A DNA stretch of 64,000 bases from Oceanobacillus oncorhynchi (GTDB lineage Bacteria; Bacillota; Bacilli; Bacillales; Amphibacillaceae): NCBI RefSeq assembly GCF_000821065.1, contig NZ_CDGG01000001.1, positions 1,860,001 to 1,924,000 on the forward strand, written 5' to 3'. A program made the translations under genes and the position numbers. A model generated the notes under the pieces. It saw only the letters and a program-made list of their open reading frames with translations, was not told the origin of the DNA and ran no database searches. This document shows, piece by piece, positions 54,582 to 63,918 of this stretch (position 1 is its first letter; every line of letters starts with the position of its first letter).

Positions 54582-55724
54582 ATGAAAAATGAGATGCTAG
54601 CAATGATTCTTGCAGGAGGTAAGGGATCGCGATTAGGAAAACTGACAAAAAATATCGCTAAACCAGCTGTTCCTTTTGGAGGAAGATATCGTATTATTGA
54701 TTTCACATTAAGTAATTGTGCCAACTCTGGGATTAAAAATGTGGGTGTAGTCACCCAATATCAGCCACTCGCTTTAAATAACCACGTAGACAATGGGACA
54801 AGCTGGGGGCTGGATGGAATTAATTCCGGCGTCACGATTCTTCAGCCTTATGCTGGTTCAGAAGGCGGTAAATGGTTTGAAGGAACTGCACATGCGATTT
54901 ACCAGAATATTGCTTATATCGATGAGATGAACCCCGAATATTTACTTGTATTATCAGGAGACCATATTTATAAGATGGATTATGAAGAGATGCTTGAGAC
55001 ACACAAAGCAAATGAAGCTTCTTTAACAGTTGCCGTGCTGGAAGTCCCTGAAAAAGAAGCATCTCGTTTCGGAATTATGAATACAGACGAAAATGACCGG
55101 ATTATAGAATTTGAAGAAAAACCGGAAAATCCTAAAAGTAACCTGGCCTCGATGGGAATTTACATTTTTGACTGGAGCCGGTTACGGGAGGTGCTGTTAA
55201 GCAGCTATTCCAAAGATGACCATATGCTGGATTTTGGCAAGCACGTTATACCCTCTTATTTAGAAGGCGGGGAGAATGTATTTGTCTACCGATTTGCTGG
55301 ATATTGGAAGGATGTTGGAACCATTGATTCGCTCTGGGAAGCAAACATGGAATTTATTAATCCTGAAATGAATCTGGATATCCGGGATAAATCATGGCGT
55401 GTCTATTCCAGAAATACAATTTCACCGCCAAACTTTTTAACAGATACCGCTTCGGTGACAGACTCTCTAATCGTTGATGGATGCTATGTAGCTGGGCAGA
55501 TTGAAAATAGTATTCTATCGAATGATGTGCAGGTAAAAGAAGGCTCGAAAATAACGGATAGTTTTATTATGCCGGGAGCAAGTATCGGCAGGGACGTAAC
55601 CATCCATCGGGCAATTATTGGAGAAGGCGCGGTCGTGGGTGACAATACAGTAATTGACGGAACGGAAGAGGTCGGCGTAGTAGGCTATTCTGAAGTGATT
55701 GGAGTGACGATGGATGAGGGCTAA
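54582..55724 (+). CDS. glgC: Glucose-1-phosphate adenylyltransferase, catalytic subunit
   Basis: A 380-residue enzyme making ADP-glucose from glucose 1-phosphate and ATP. Nucleotide-binding [25 protein letters not shown] is split as [12 protein letters not shown] near 10 and [11 protein letters not shown] near 26. The substrate motif [10 protein letters not shown] and a C-terminal left-handed beta-helix ([16 protein letters not shown]) follow. It overlaps glgD by 11 bp. In bacilli GlgC and GlgD form a heterotetramer with relaxed allosteric control. Confidence 0.94.
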   Translation: MKNEMLAMILAGGKGSRLGKLTKNIAKPAVPFGGRYRIIDFTLSNCANSGIKNVGVVTQYQPLALNNHVDNGTSWGLDGINSGVTILQPYAGSEGGKWFEGTAHAIYQNIAYIDEMNPEYLLVLSGDHIYKMDYEEMLETHKANEASLTVAVLEVPEKEASRFGIMNTDENDRIIEFEEKPENPKSNLASMGIYIFDWSRLREVLLSSYSKDDHMLDFGKHVIPSYLEGGENVFVYRFAGYWKDVGTIDSLWEANMEFINPEMNLDIRDKSWRVYSRNTISPPNFLTDTASVTDSLIVDGCYVAGQIENSILSNDVQVKEGSKITDSFIMPGASIGRDVTIHRAIIGEGAVVGDNTVIDGTEEVGVVGYSEVIGVTMDEG

Positions 55725-56886
55725 TAAAATTTGTGCGGTTTTAGGGAATATTCAACGCTATAATGCTTTACTTCCATTAACAAATGAGAGACCACTGGCA
55801 ACCTTGCCGTTTGCTTGTAAATACAGACTGATTGATTTTCCGCTTTCCAGCATTGTCAATGCGAATATAAATACGGTTTATATGATTTTTAATGAAGGAG
55901 AAACACAATCTGTATTTGATCATATCGGCGGAGGGAAAGAATGGAATTTAGACGGCGTGCATAATCGTTTCTTTATCCACCTCTATCAAGACTTTTTGAA
56001 ATTAAAAGCACATAACCAAAGCTATTATCGTCCGCTGATCGACTATCTTGAAAAATCAAAATCAGAGTATACGGTTTATATGAGCAGTAAAATGATTTGT
56101 AATATCGACTTGCGAGCTGTTTTAAAAATTCACCAGCAGCAAAACAATGAAATGACGGTAGTTTATAAAAAGGTAGAATCTGAAAAAATATGCCAGACAG
56201 ATGCTGTATTATCTCTGACAGATAATGGCCAAATTACCGAAGTGCGCCCATATATGGAGCATTTGCAGACATCCGAGCAGGAGAATCTCTGCATGGATAT
56301 TTATATCGTCCAGACAGATTGGCTGATTCGGGAATTAAAAGAAGGACAGCAGGAAGGAACTCCCGCGGATATCCAAGATTTTCTGCGTAAAAAAATCCAT
56401 ACCGTAAAAAGCTCTACCTACGAGCATACGGGTTATTTAAGTAATATTTTTGATATCAATTCATACTATAATGCATCACTTGATATGCTGAACCAGCAAA
56501 AATTCAGTTCGCTTCTCTATTCTAATCAAAAAATATATACAAAATTAAAAAATGAAGTTCCAACCTATTACTCAGAGTCTTCTGAGGTGAATAACAGCCA
56601 ATTTGCAACAGGATGTATCATTGAAGGAAAAGTAGAAGGATCCTCTATTTCTCGTGGAACAGTGATAGATAAAGGGACAGAAATCATCGATTCAATCATT
56701 ATGCCAAGTGCAAAAATATGTGCCGGAGCCAGGGTGCAAAACGCTATCTTGGATAAGGAAGTTGTTGTGGATCCAGGGGTACAAATAATAGGGACAAGAG
56801 AAAATCCGGTAGTCATTGAAAAATATCAGCACGTAACCAATGATATCCTTGCGAATGGGGTAGCAGTTGGCGATATAGAGAGATAG
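55714..56886 (+). CDS. glgD: GlgD subunit of ADP-glucose pyrophosphorylase
   Basis: A 390-residue GlgC homologue. The nucleotide-binding loop is degenerate ([21 protein letters not shown] in place of LAGGKGSRL...), consistent with a non-catalytic partner. Sugar-binding-type fold and C-terminal beta-helix ([19 protein letters not shown]) remain. GGAGTG before the ATG lies inside glgC, so translation is coupled by the 11-bp overlap, favouring equal amounts of both subunits. Confidence 0.93.
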   Translation: MRANKICAVLGNIQRYNALLPLTNERPLATLPFACKYRLIDFPLSSIVNANINTVYMIFNEGETQSVFDHIGGGKEWNLDGVHNRFFIHLYQDFLKLKAHNQSYYRPLIDYLEKSKSEYTVYMSSKMICNIDLRAVLKIHQQQNNEMTVVYKKVESEKICQTDAVLSLTDNGQITEVRPYMEHLQTSEQENLCMDIYIVQTDWLIRELKEGQQEGTPADIQDFLRKKIHTVKSSTYEHTGYLSNIFDINSYYNASLDMLNQQKFSSLLYSNQKIYTKLKNEVPTYYSESSEVNNSQFATGCIIEGKVEGSSISRGTVIDKGTEIIDSIIMPSAKICAGARVQNAILDKEVVVDPGVQIIGTRENPVVIEKYQHVTNDILANGVAVGDIER

Positions 56887-56896
56887 GAGGAAAAAT

Positions 56897-58327
56897 ATGA
56901 AATTATTATTTGCTAGTGCAGAGTGTGCACCGTTTTTCAAAACAGGCGGACTCGGAGACGTTATTGGTGCACTCCCGAAAGAATTAGCAAAAAAAGATGT
57001 GGAAGTGGCAGTTGTACTGCCGCTTCACAAAAAAATGCCGGCTGCATATAGAGAGAACTTAGAGAATGTGACGTCCTTCTCGATAGACGTCGGCTGGAGA
57101 AGTCAATTTTGTGGAATCGAACGTTTAAAAATGGATCATGTCACCTATTATTTTATCGATAATCTCTACTATTTTGACCGCGATGATTTATATGGTTTTT
57201 ATGATGATGGGGAACGCTTTGCTTTCTTTCAGATGGCTCTGATTGAAATGATGGAGGCAGTTGATTATATTCCGGATATCCTTCATGTACATGATTTTCA
57301 TACAGCAATGGTACCATTTCTCTTAAAAGAAAAATATCATTGGATTGAAGCATATCAAAACATTCGAACCGTGCTGACCATTCATAATATTGAGTTTCAA
57401 GGTCGGTATCACCCGGAAGTGCTGTCTGATTTATTCGGAGTCGGCGACAGAAAATATCATGATGGTACCATTCGCTTCAAAGATGACATTAATTTTCTGA
57501 AGTCGGGTATTGTATATGCAGACAGAGTAAATACGGTCAGCCATTCTTATGCAAGAGAAATCCAGACTGCTGAATTTGGCAATGGCTTAGAAGGCATTCT
57601 CAGACAGGAGCAGGGAAAGCTGTCAGGTATTGTGAACGGGATAGACTATGAGATAAATAATCCGGAAACAGATCTGGCGCTCAAGTCTACCTATTCTTCC
57701 GCTGACTTATCAGGCAAAAAAGAGTGTAAGCAAGAATTACAGGAACGAATGGGACTTCCTGTGAAGAAGGATGTTCCGGTCATTGCGGTGGTCAGCCGTC
57801 TGACACATCAGAAGGGTTTTCATCTTGTTTTGGAAGAGCTGGAGAATCTATTACAATATGATGTCCAGTTTGTTCTGTTAGGGACCGGAGATCCAGCCTT
57901 AGAGCATCCATTCCAGCTGATTTCTGAATGGTATCCAAATAAGTGCGCAGTGAACATTACATTCGATGTAACACTGGCTCAAAAGATTTATGCCGGCGCG
58001 GATATCTTCCTGATGCCTTCAAAATTCGAGCCATGTGGATTATCACAGCTGATTTCCATGCGGTATGGCACGTTGCCGGTGGTTCATGAAATAGGCGGAT
58101 TGAAAGATACGGTAGAACCATATAATCCGATTGAAAAAACAGGGACAGGGTTTGGCTTCTCCTTATTTACACCATACTACATGATGGAAGCATTGAAAAA
58201 AGCAATCCATGTCTATCAGGAAGAGAAGGATGTATGGGACAGCCTGATTCAGTCTGCAATGGTACAGGACTTCAGCTGGGAGACGTCCAGTGAGCAGTAC
58301 TATTTGCTTTATAAAGAAATTTTATAG
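56897..58327 (+). CDS. glgA: Glycogen synthase
   Basis: A 476-residue GT5 enzyme adding glucose from ADP-glucose to alpha-1,4 chains. N-terminal ADP-glucose motif KTGGLGDVIGALPKEL near 15, HVHDFHTAMVPFLLKEK near 130, and C-terminal GT-B motif PSKFEPCGLSQLISMRYGTLP near 375. GGAGGAAA precedes the ATG, 10 bp after glgD. Length matches the family. Confidence 0.95.
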   Translation: MKLLFASAECAPFFKTGGLGDVIGALPKELAKKDVEVAVVLPLHKKMPAAYRENLENVTSFSIDVGWRSQFCGIERLKMDHVTYYFIDNLYYFDRDDLYGFYDDGERFAFFQMALIEMMEAVDYIPDILHVHDFHTAMVPFLLKEKYHWIEAYQNIRTVLTIHNIEFQGRYHPEVLSDLFGVGDRKYHDGTIRFKDDINFLKSGIVYADRVNTVSHSYAREIQTAEFGNGLEGILRQEQGKLSGIVNGIDYEINNPETDLALKSTYSSADLSGKKECKQELQERMGLPVKKDVPVIAVVSRLTHQKGFHLVLEELENLLQYDVQFVLLGTGDPALEHPFQLISEWYPNKCAVNITFDVTLAQKIYAGADIFLMPSKFEPCGLSQLISMRYGTLPVVHEIGGLKDTVEPYNPIEKTGTGFGFSLFTPYYMMEALKKAIHVYQEEKDVWDSLIQSAMVQDFSWETSSEQYYLLYKEIL

Positions 58328-58337
58328 GAAGCGGTGT

Positions 58338-58388
58338 GTGTTCAAAGAGCTCAAGAAATAATGCATGTTATTGAGTTTTTTGAACACC
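58338..58388 (+). terminator. Hairpin between glgA and glgP
   Basis: GTGTTCAAAGAGCTCAA pairs with TTGAGTTTTTTGAACAC around 16 bases, followed by CTTCTTAT. T-tail is poor, so it is at most a partial terminator or attenuator. Same outer GTTC/GAAC pattern as the pgcA-glgB and gntP-gnd hairpins. Confidence 0.5.
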
Positions 58389-58437
58389 TTCTTATAGGCC
58401 CAAAACATAAACGCATCGGTTTAAGTGAGATGAGCAG

Positions 58438-58483
58438 CTTCTTCCCCAAAATGTAGTGTGTAATTACATTTTCAGGGAAGAAG
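58438..58483 (+). repeat. Long stem-loop in the glgP leader
   Basis: CTTCTTCCC pairs with GGGAAGAAG, then AAAATGTA with TACATTTT, around GTGTGTAAT. The 17-bp stem ends 44 bp before glgP and has no T-run. It may act in mRNA stability or, if a promoter lies upstream, in the leader of a glgP transcript. Confidence 0.6.
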
Positions 58484-58527
58484 AACTTTAAGCTAAACTT
58501 AGATAATGCAGAGAAGGAGCTTAATAC

Positions 58528-60948
58528 ATGGCTTTAGATAAGGAAATTTTCAAAGAAGAATTGAAACAGAGACTGAGAGAGAATTATGCAATGGAATTGG
58601 AGGACGCAAGCGAGCAAGAGATTTTCTATACATTAGGAGCGCTGGTAAAAGCACGTTATTCGGATGCATGGAGAGATACATGGAAGTATTATGTGGATAA
58701 AAATAAAAAACAGGTTTATTATTTTTCCATTGAATTTTTACCTGGCAGAATGCTGAAAAGTAATTTATTGAATCTGGGAATATTGGACACTGCAAGAGAG
58801 GCTTTAACGGATCTTGGTATTCATTTAGATGATCTGGCAGAAGTGGAAAAGGATATGGCATTAGGAAACGGTGGCCTTGGACGATTGGCTTCCTGTTTTA
58901 TGGATTCGATCGCATCTGGCGGATTTCCAGGTAACGGAAATGGCATCCGGTATGACTATGGGCTTTTTAAACAACGCTTCGTAGATGGATACCAGGTAGA
59001 GCTTCCGGATGAGTGGCTGCAGAGCGGGAATATCTGGGAAGTTCGCAGAGAAAGTAAAGCGGTAGATGTCCGTGTCGGCGGGCATGTTTATTTAGCAGAG
59101 ACAAACGATGGGAAATTAAAGCCGGTGTATGAGAATGAAAGAGTTCTCCGGGCCGTTCCTTACGATACCGGGATGGTAGGCTATGAAAATAATGTTGTCA
59201 ACACACTACGGCTCTGGGCAGTAGAGATTCCTGATTCGGAAGAGGATAAATACCAAAGTATTCAGGGACGCAGAGAATTGGAGGATTTAACAGCTGTTCT
59301 TTATCCGGATGATTCCAATGAGCAGGGACGCTTAATCCGTTTAACACAGGAATATTTCTTTGTGTCAGCAGGCATCCAAAGTATTATCCGTCATTATAAA
59401 AAGTGGTTTCAAAAACCGATTTCCAAGCTCAGCGAATATGTTTCTATCCATATCAATGATACACATCCTGCTTTATGCGTGCCGGAGATGATGCGGATTT
59501 TGATTGATGAAGAAGAATTGTCCTGGGAACAGGCCTGGGATATTACTGTAAAAGTAATGAGTTATACGAACCATACCATTATGGCGGAAGCATTAGAGAA
59601 ATGGTCCATTGATTTAATGCAGCGCACATTGCCGCGGATGTATCAAATTATGGAAGAAATCGATGCACGTTATGTGCAGACGATGCAGGAGCTGCACCCG
59701 CATGATTTAGTAGAACGTACGCGGATTATCCGTAACGGGCAGGTACATATGGCGCACTTATCTATTATTGGCAGCCATAGTACAAATGGTGTGGCCAAAT
59801 TGCATTCTGATTTGCTCAAATCAGTTGTTCTGCATGATTTCTATATTATTTATCCCGACCGGTTTAATAATAAGACGAATGGAATTGCACAGCGCAGATG
59901 GTCACAAATTGTGAATGAACCGATGTCAAACGTGTTAGATGAAACGATTGGAAAGACATGGAGACAGGATTCTGGCGATTTGAAATTACTGAGGAACTAT
60001 CAATCGGATCAGGCCGTTTTAGAGAAACTGGCAGAAGCAAAGAAAATAAATAAACAAAAATTAGCTGATTATATTTTGGGAACAACAGATATTGAGGTTT
60101 CCGCAGATGCCATTTTTGATGTGCAGATTAAAAGACTGCATGCCTATAAACGTCAGCTGTTAAATCTATTGCATATTATTAAGCTGTATCAGGATTTAAA
60201 AGAAAATCCAAGCTTAGAAATGCAAAAGCGTGTGTTTATTTTCGGGGCAAAGGCAGCGCCAAGCTATCATTATGCCAAAGTAATTATTAAATGTATTAAT
60301 GAAACAGCGAATCTAATTAATAATGACCCGGATATCAAAGACCGGATTAAAATTGTTTTCCTGCCAAATTACAATGTCAGCCTAGCAGAGAAAATTATCC
60401 CCGCAGCAGACGTCAGTGAGCAGATTTCCCTTGCATCAAAGGAAGCTTCGGGTACGAGTAATATGAAGCTGATGCTGAATGGTGCGATTACACTTGCGAC
60501 GCTGGATGGCGCTAATGTTGAAATCAGAGATGCAGTCGGCGATGATAATATTTATATCTTCGGTCTCACCGAGAAAGAGGTTTATGAATATTATGAGAAT
60601 CAGGAGTACTCCGCCCAAAGGCTATATGATGAAAATGCCGTTATCCGCCGTGTATTAAATGCATTTATTGATGGTACGATTCCAAACATTGTTTATGAAG
60701 GACGTGAAATTTTTGATTCCCTCATAAAATATAATGATGAGTACTTCCTGCTGCGCGACTTTGATTCTTATGTAGAAGCGCAGGAAGAAATTGATAAAGC
60801 TTATGGAGATCAAACCTTCTGGCAGAAAATGAGCCTCATCAATATTGCGAATGCCGGCAGATTCTCCTCTGATGAGACGGTCAGCCGTTATGCAGAGGAT
60901 ATTTGGAAAATCGAGTCAAAAGATTCATTTGTTACTGAGAAAGGATAG
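58528..60948 (+). CDS. glgP: Glycogen/maltodextrin phosphorylase
   Basis: An 806-residue GT35 enzyme that releases glucose 1-phosphate from glycogen chain ends using pyridoxal phosphate. N-terminal YYFSIEFLPGRMLKSNL, glycine-rich GNGGLGRLASCFMDS near 112, the phosphate-binding KRLHAYKRQLLN near 535 and the PLP lysine in ASGTSNMKLMLNGA near 648. GAAGGAG precedes the ATG. It pairs degradation with synthesis in one operon, as in other bacilli. Length is normal. Confidence 0.95.
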   Translation: MALDKEIFKEELKQRLRENYAMELEDASEQEIFYTLGALVKARYSDAWRDTWKYYVDKNKKQVYYFSIEFLPGRMLKSNLLNLGILDTAREALTDLGIHLDDLAEVEKDMALGNGGLGRLASCFMDSIASGGFPGNGNGIRYDYGLFKQRFVDGYQVELPDEWLQSGNIWEVRRESKAVDVRVGGHVYLAETNDGKLKPVYENERVLRAVPYDTGMVGYENNVVNTLRLWAVEIPDSEEDKYQSIQGRRELEDLTAVLYPDDSNEQGRLIRLTQEYFFVSAGIQSIIRHYKKWFQKPISKLSEYVSIHINDTHPALCVPEMMRILIDEEELSWEQAWDITVKVMSYTNHTIMAEALEKWSIDLMQRTLPRMYQIMEEIDARYVQTMQELHPHDLVERTRIIRNGQVHMAHLSIIGSHSTNGVAKLHSDLLKSVVLHDFYIIYPDRFNNKTNGIAQRRWSQIVNEPMSNVLDETIGKTWRQDSGDLKLLRNYQSDQAVLEKLAEAKKINKQKLADYILGTTDIEVSADAIFDVQIKRLHAYKRQLLNLLHIIKLYQDLKENPSLEMQKRVFIFGAKAAPSYHYAKVIIKCINETANLINNDPDIKDRIKIVFLPNYNVSLAEKIIPAADVSEQISLASKEASGTSNMKLMLNGAITLATLDGANVEIRDAVGDDNIYIFGLTEKEVYEYYENQEYSAQRLYDENAVIRRVLNAFIDGTIPNIVYEGREIFDSLIKYNDEYFLLRDFDSYVEAQEEIDKAYGDQTFWQKMSLINIANAGRFSSDETVSRYAEDIWKIESKDSFVTEKG

Positions 60949-60952
60949 TATT

Positions 60953-62782
60953 ATGCCACATGTTTATTATAATTCATGGATAAGCGATTATAAAAAACCA
61001 TTTGGAGCGGTACAGCCGAACGAAAAGATTACCTTTCAAGTGGATGTCCATGAAAGTCATAGAAGCGAAGTACAATTTATGGTTCGAAAAGAAAATGGGG
61101 CGCATGATGAAAAAGCTTATTTAATGAAGGGTATAGGCGATAATCGTTTCTCTTATAGCTATGCGCCTCATGAAGGAAAGGGTCTCTATTTTTACTATTT
61201 TGCTGTGAAGTGGAAGGATGATAAAGGGGAGGAAATGTCTGCTTTTTGGGGTGCGTCATCTGTTAAAGGGGAAGGGAAACTATATCATAATCTGCATGAG
61301 GTGATTCCTTACCAGCTGACCTGCTTTGAAAAAGAAGAAAATACACCGGATTGGTATCGGGAGGCTGTTTTTTATCAGATTTTTCCTGACCGCTTTTATA
61401 ATGGCAATCCAGACGGGCAAGTAAATGCGCCAAAGCGGAATAGTTTCCTATATGGGGATACGCGTGATACACCGCTGTATGTGCGCGGTCAAAAAGGAGA
61501 GATTCTCCGTTGGGATTTTTACGGCGGGAATTTAGAAGGAATCCGGCAAAAGATACCTTACCTGAAGGATTTAGGAATCAATGCCATATATCTGAATCCC
61601 ATTTTCCAAGCAGCAAGTAATCACCGTTATGATACGGCAGATTATATGAAAATCGATCCAATGCTCGGTGATGAGAAGCTATTTAAAGAAATCATAGAAA
61701 AGTTGCATGCGGAAGGCATTCATGTCATTTTGGACGGCGTATTCAGCCATGTAGGAAGAAATAGCATTTATTTCAACTATGATGGTACGTATGGAGAGGA
61801 TGAGGGAGCCTGCCGAAATCAAGAGAGTCCGTATTATCCCTGGTTTACATTCACTGACTATCCGAATAAGTATGCGTCGTGGTGGGGGATTGATGACCTG
61901 CCGGAAGTGGATAAGTTTAATAAAGAATTTCAAGATTATATTTATCAGGATGACGGCAGTGTAATTGATAAATGGAGCAAACTGGGTGTAGATGGATGGC
62001 GTTTAGATGTAGCTGATGAGCTCCCGGATGAATTTATTGCCGGCATCCGTCATAAGCTGGAACAATATCCAGAAAAAGTGCTGATTGGCGAGGTTTGGGA
62101 GGACGCATCAAATAAGATTTCTTATGACGAACGCAGGCAATATATCCTGGGAAATCATTTGCATGGTGTAATGAACTATCCGTTCCGAAACACGGTCTTA
62201 GATCTGCTGCAATTAGAAAAAACGCCAAAAGAGCTCTGTCAGCGATTAACGCAGCTTCACGAAAATTATCCCAAAGATATTCTTTTTAATAATTTAAATA
62301 ATATCGGGACACATGATACGAAACGAATCTATACATTTCTTGGAGAGGATAAGGCAAGGCTGAAGCTTGCGCTGAGCTTTTTATTGATTGCTCCGGGAAT
62401 TCCTTGTATTTATTATGGGGATGAAGCTGGTGTGACAGGAGAACAGGACCCCGATAACCGTAAATTCTTCCCATGGGAGGATATCGACCAGGATATTTTC
62501 AAGCATTGTCAAAGGTGGATTACGGAAAGAAAACAAAACAGTACGTTAAAATACGGTGATTTTGTTCTTTTTCATACCGATGATATGTTAGGAATGCTTC
62601 GTTTTACAGATGAGGAATATACCATTTATATGATTAATCCGCATGATGAAGAAAAGACCTGTCATGCTGATAAGCTTCATTTCTTGCGGAAAGTACCATT
62701 AACCGAGGAAGTGATAAAGGGTATTTTGAAGGATGTCACGATAGACGGAAAAAGTGATTTCTTTGTAACAGGAAAAATATAG
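60953..62782 (+). CDS. GH13 alpha-amylase/pullulanase-type enzyme
   Basis: A 609-residue alpha-glucan hydrolase. An N-terminal CBM34-like beta domain (about 1-125) is followed by the GH13 barrel. Conserved segments: EAVFYQIFPDRFYNG, LILDGVFSHVG-type (here VILDGVFSHVGR), nucleophile Asp in GWRLDVADELP, acid/base Glu in LIGEVWED and NIGTHDTKRIY. Comparable genes close the B. subtilis glycogen operon (amyX, amylopullulanase), but this one has a neopullulanase/cyclodextrinase-like N-terminus. ATG 60953 follows AAAGGATAG 4 bp after glgP, so it is cotranscribed. It probably debranches or shortens glycogen limit dextrins. Confidence 0.85.
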   Translation: MPHVYYNSWISDYKKPFGAVQPNEKITFQVDVHESHRSEVQFMVRKENGAHDEKAYLMKGIGDNRFSYSYAPHEGKGLYFYYFAVKWKDDKGEEMSAFWGASSVKGEGKLYHNLHEVIPYQLTCFEKEENTPDWYREAVFYQIFPDRFYNGNPDGQVNAPKRNSFLYGDTRDTPLYVRGQKGEILRWDFYGGNLEGIRQKIPYLKDLGINAIYLNPIFQAASNHRYDTADYMKIDPMLGDEKLFKEIIEKLHAEGIHVILDGVFSHVGRNSIYFNYDGTYGEDEGACRNQESPYYPWFTFTDYPNKYASWWGIDDLPEVDKFNKEFQDYIYQDDGSVIDKWSKLGVDGWRLDVADELPDEFIAGIRHKLEQYPEKVLIGEVWEDASNKISYDERRQYILGNHLHGVMNYPFRNTVLDLLQLEKTPKELCQRLTQLHENYPKDILFNNLNNIGTHDTKRIYTFLGEDKARLKLALSFLLIAPGIPCIYYGDEAGVTGEQDPDNRKFFPWEDIDQDIFKHCQRWITERKQNSTLKYGDFVLFHTDDMLGMLRFTDEEYTIYMINPHDEEKTCHADKLHFLRKVPLTEEVIKGILKDVTIDGKSDFFVTGKI

Positions 62783-62795
62783 TTGTGTATTTAAT

Positions 62796-62837
62796 AAAAG
62801 CAGGCTGTCTCGATTCATCTCGATACAGCCTGCTTTT
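62796..62837. terminator. Terminator of the glycogen operon
   Basis: AAAAGCAGGCTGT and ACAGCCTGCTTTT pair, extended by TCTCGA/TCTCGAT, between converging genes; A- and T-runs allow both directions. Confidence 0.9.
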
Positions 62838-62844
62838 AAAGTTA

Positions 62845-63306
62845 TTAATCTACCTTTTCAAAGCCTTGTTCTTCCAAGGTTTCTACCGCATCATCCAAAT
62901 TTAAATTCCCTTCTTCATTTTCTAGCAGTTCATCAAGCCCCGGCAGCTCTGAAATATCTACCACGGCGAAATCAATGGTAATTGTTTCAGTGAAATGATC
63001 TTCTTCAAAAGCGAGGCTATATTCCAGCCCCTCAATCCCTTGTAATGGTTCAGCAGAAGGGACAAGAAGCGCCTCTGCATCCTCTTTTGATTCAATGCCT
63101 CGGATACTATCATAAGAGGTGATGCTCTGACTGGATTGTTCAATGATTTCTCCATCATCAGCTACAAAGGTTGTTTCGATCGAATTATTGTCTTCCTCTA
63201 ATTTATATGTTACGGTTTCCTGTTCGGAGCTGCAGGCAGCCAAGGTGAGAAAGGAAATCAACAAGACGAAAAAACCGGTCATTTTAAAGTTATTATTCTG
63301 TATCAT
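62845..63306 (-). CDS. DUF1307 (YehR-type) lipoprotein
   Basis: A 153-residue lipoprotein; signal peptide with lipobox TLAAC (Cys near 25), then an acidic beta-rich domain (VTYKLEEDNNSIETTFVADDG...). It ends with an acidic tail, LNLDDAVETLEEQGFEKVD. AGGAGAAAC precedes the ATG. Function of the family is unknown. A paralogue begins to the right (63919), separated by the second MITE, suggesting a tandem duplication later split by the insertion. Confidence 0.8.
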   Translation of the reverse strand: MIQNNNFKMTGFFVLLISFLTLAACSSEQETVTYKLEEDNNSIETTFVADDGEIIEQSSQSITSYDSIRGIESKEDAEALLVPSAEPLQGIEGLEYSLAFEEDHFTETITIDFAVVDISELPGLDELLENEEGNLNLDDAVETLEEQGFEKVD

Positions 63307-63335
63307 CTTTGTTTCTCCTATTCTTATGTAATTAA

Positions 63336-63788
63336 CTCAACTTTCGCACATTAAAAGTAACTTTATCTCTATAGAAACAGGAGTCAATCGTTCCTTCGAT
63401 AACACCCCTGACAAAGAACAGAAGGTGAAGTGTAAAGCACCGCTGCGGAAAAACACTACGCTTTCCATGGGCTTGCGCTCAGCCTCCTTTAAAGAAGACT
63501 TGCTGATTGGCAAGCCGTCAGGCGCAGACAGAAGCAAAGTCGCACTTATGCCCTGCGGGTAGAAAAAAGAAGTTCGCTTTTTTCTGCGGGGTCTTCCCAC
63601 TGGGACTGCGATTACTCGCCCCACCGAAGAACATTGCGCTTTCCCATAGGAGTCTCCGTGTTTTTCCTCCGCTAGTAGGATATTCTGTACATGGAAAACA
63701 CCTCACCAAAATGCAAGCATGGTAATGAAGAACATGTTCATCTTGGAATATAAGATATATTTGCTTATTCTTAGGTGCGAAAGTTGAG
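63336..63788. mobile_element. MITE-like element, copy 2 (453 bp)
   Basis: Perfect 14-bp terminal inverted repeats CTCAACTTTCGCAC / GTGCGAAAGTTGAG and 7-bp target duplications TAATTAA (63329-63335, 63789-63795). The outer portions match copy 1 at 49.8 kb. The interior carries an extra GC-richer stretch of about 185 bp (63450-63670) with its own hairpins (such as AGAAAAAAG/CTTTTTTCT near 63563). No open frame of its own is convincing. Confidence 0.88.
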
Positions 63789-63879
63789 TAATTAAGCTAA
63801 TCGTATCGAATTAGAATAGGAAAGTCAAAATCGAAATTCGTGAATAATAGACTAGTAAAAATAGTGGAAAGATAAAAAT

Positions 63880-63909
63880 AAAGCCGTATCTGCGCTCAGA
63901 TACGGCTTT
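63880..63909. terminator. Terminator of the rightmost lipoprotein gene
   Basis: AAAGCCGTATCTG pairs perfectly with CAGATACGGCTTT around CGCT, 9 bp past the stop codon of the minus-strand gene. Confidence 0.8.
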
Positions 63910-63918
63910 ACTTTCTTC

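Noticed and set aside
60845-60952. Upstream start for the GH13 enzyme inside glgP
   Set aside because: It lies in the coding end of glgP in another frame; ATG 60953 has AAAGGATAG and starts at conserved sequence.
63507-63725. Open frames on both strands inside the second MITE
   Set aside because: They are low-complexity products of the hairpin-rich insert with no ribosome binding sites and disappear in copy 1.
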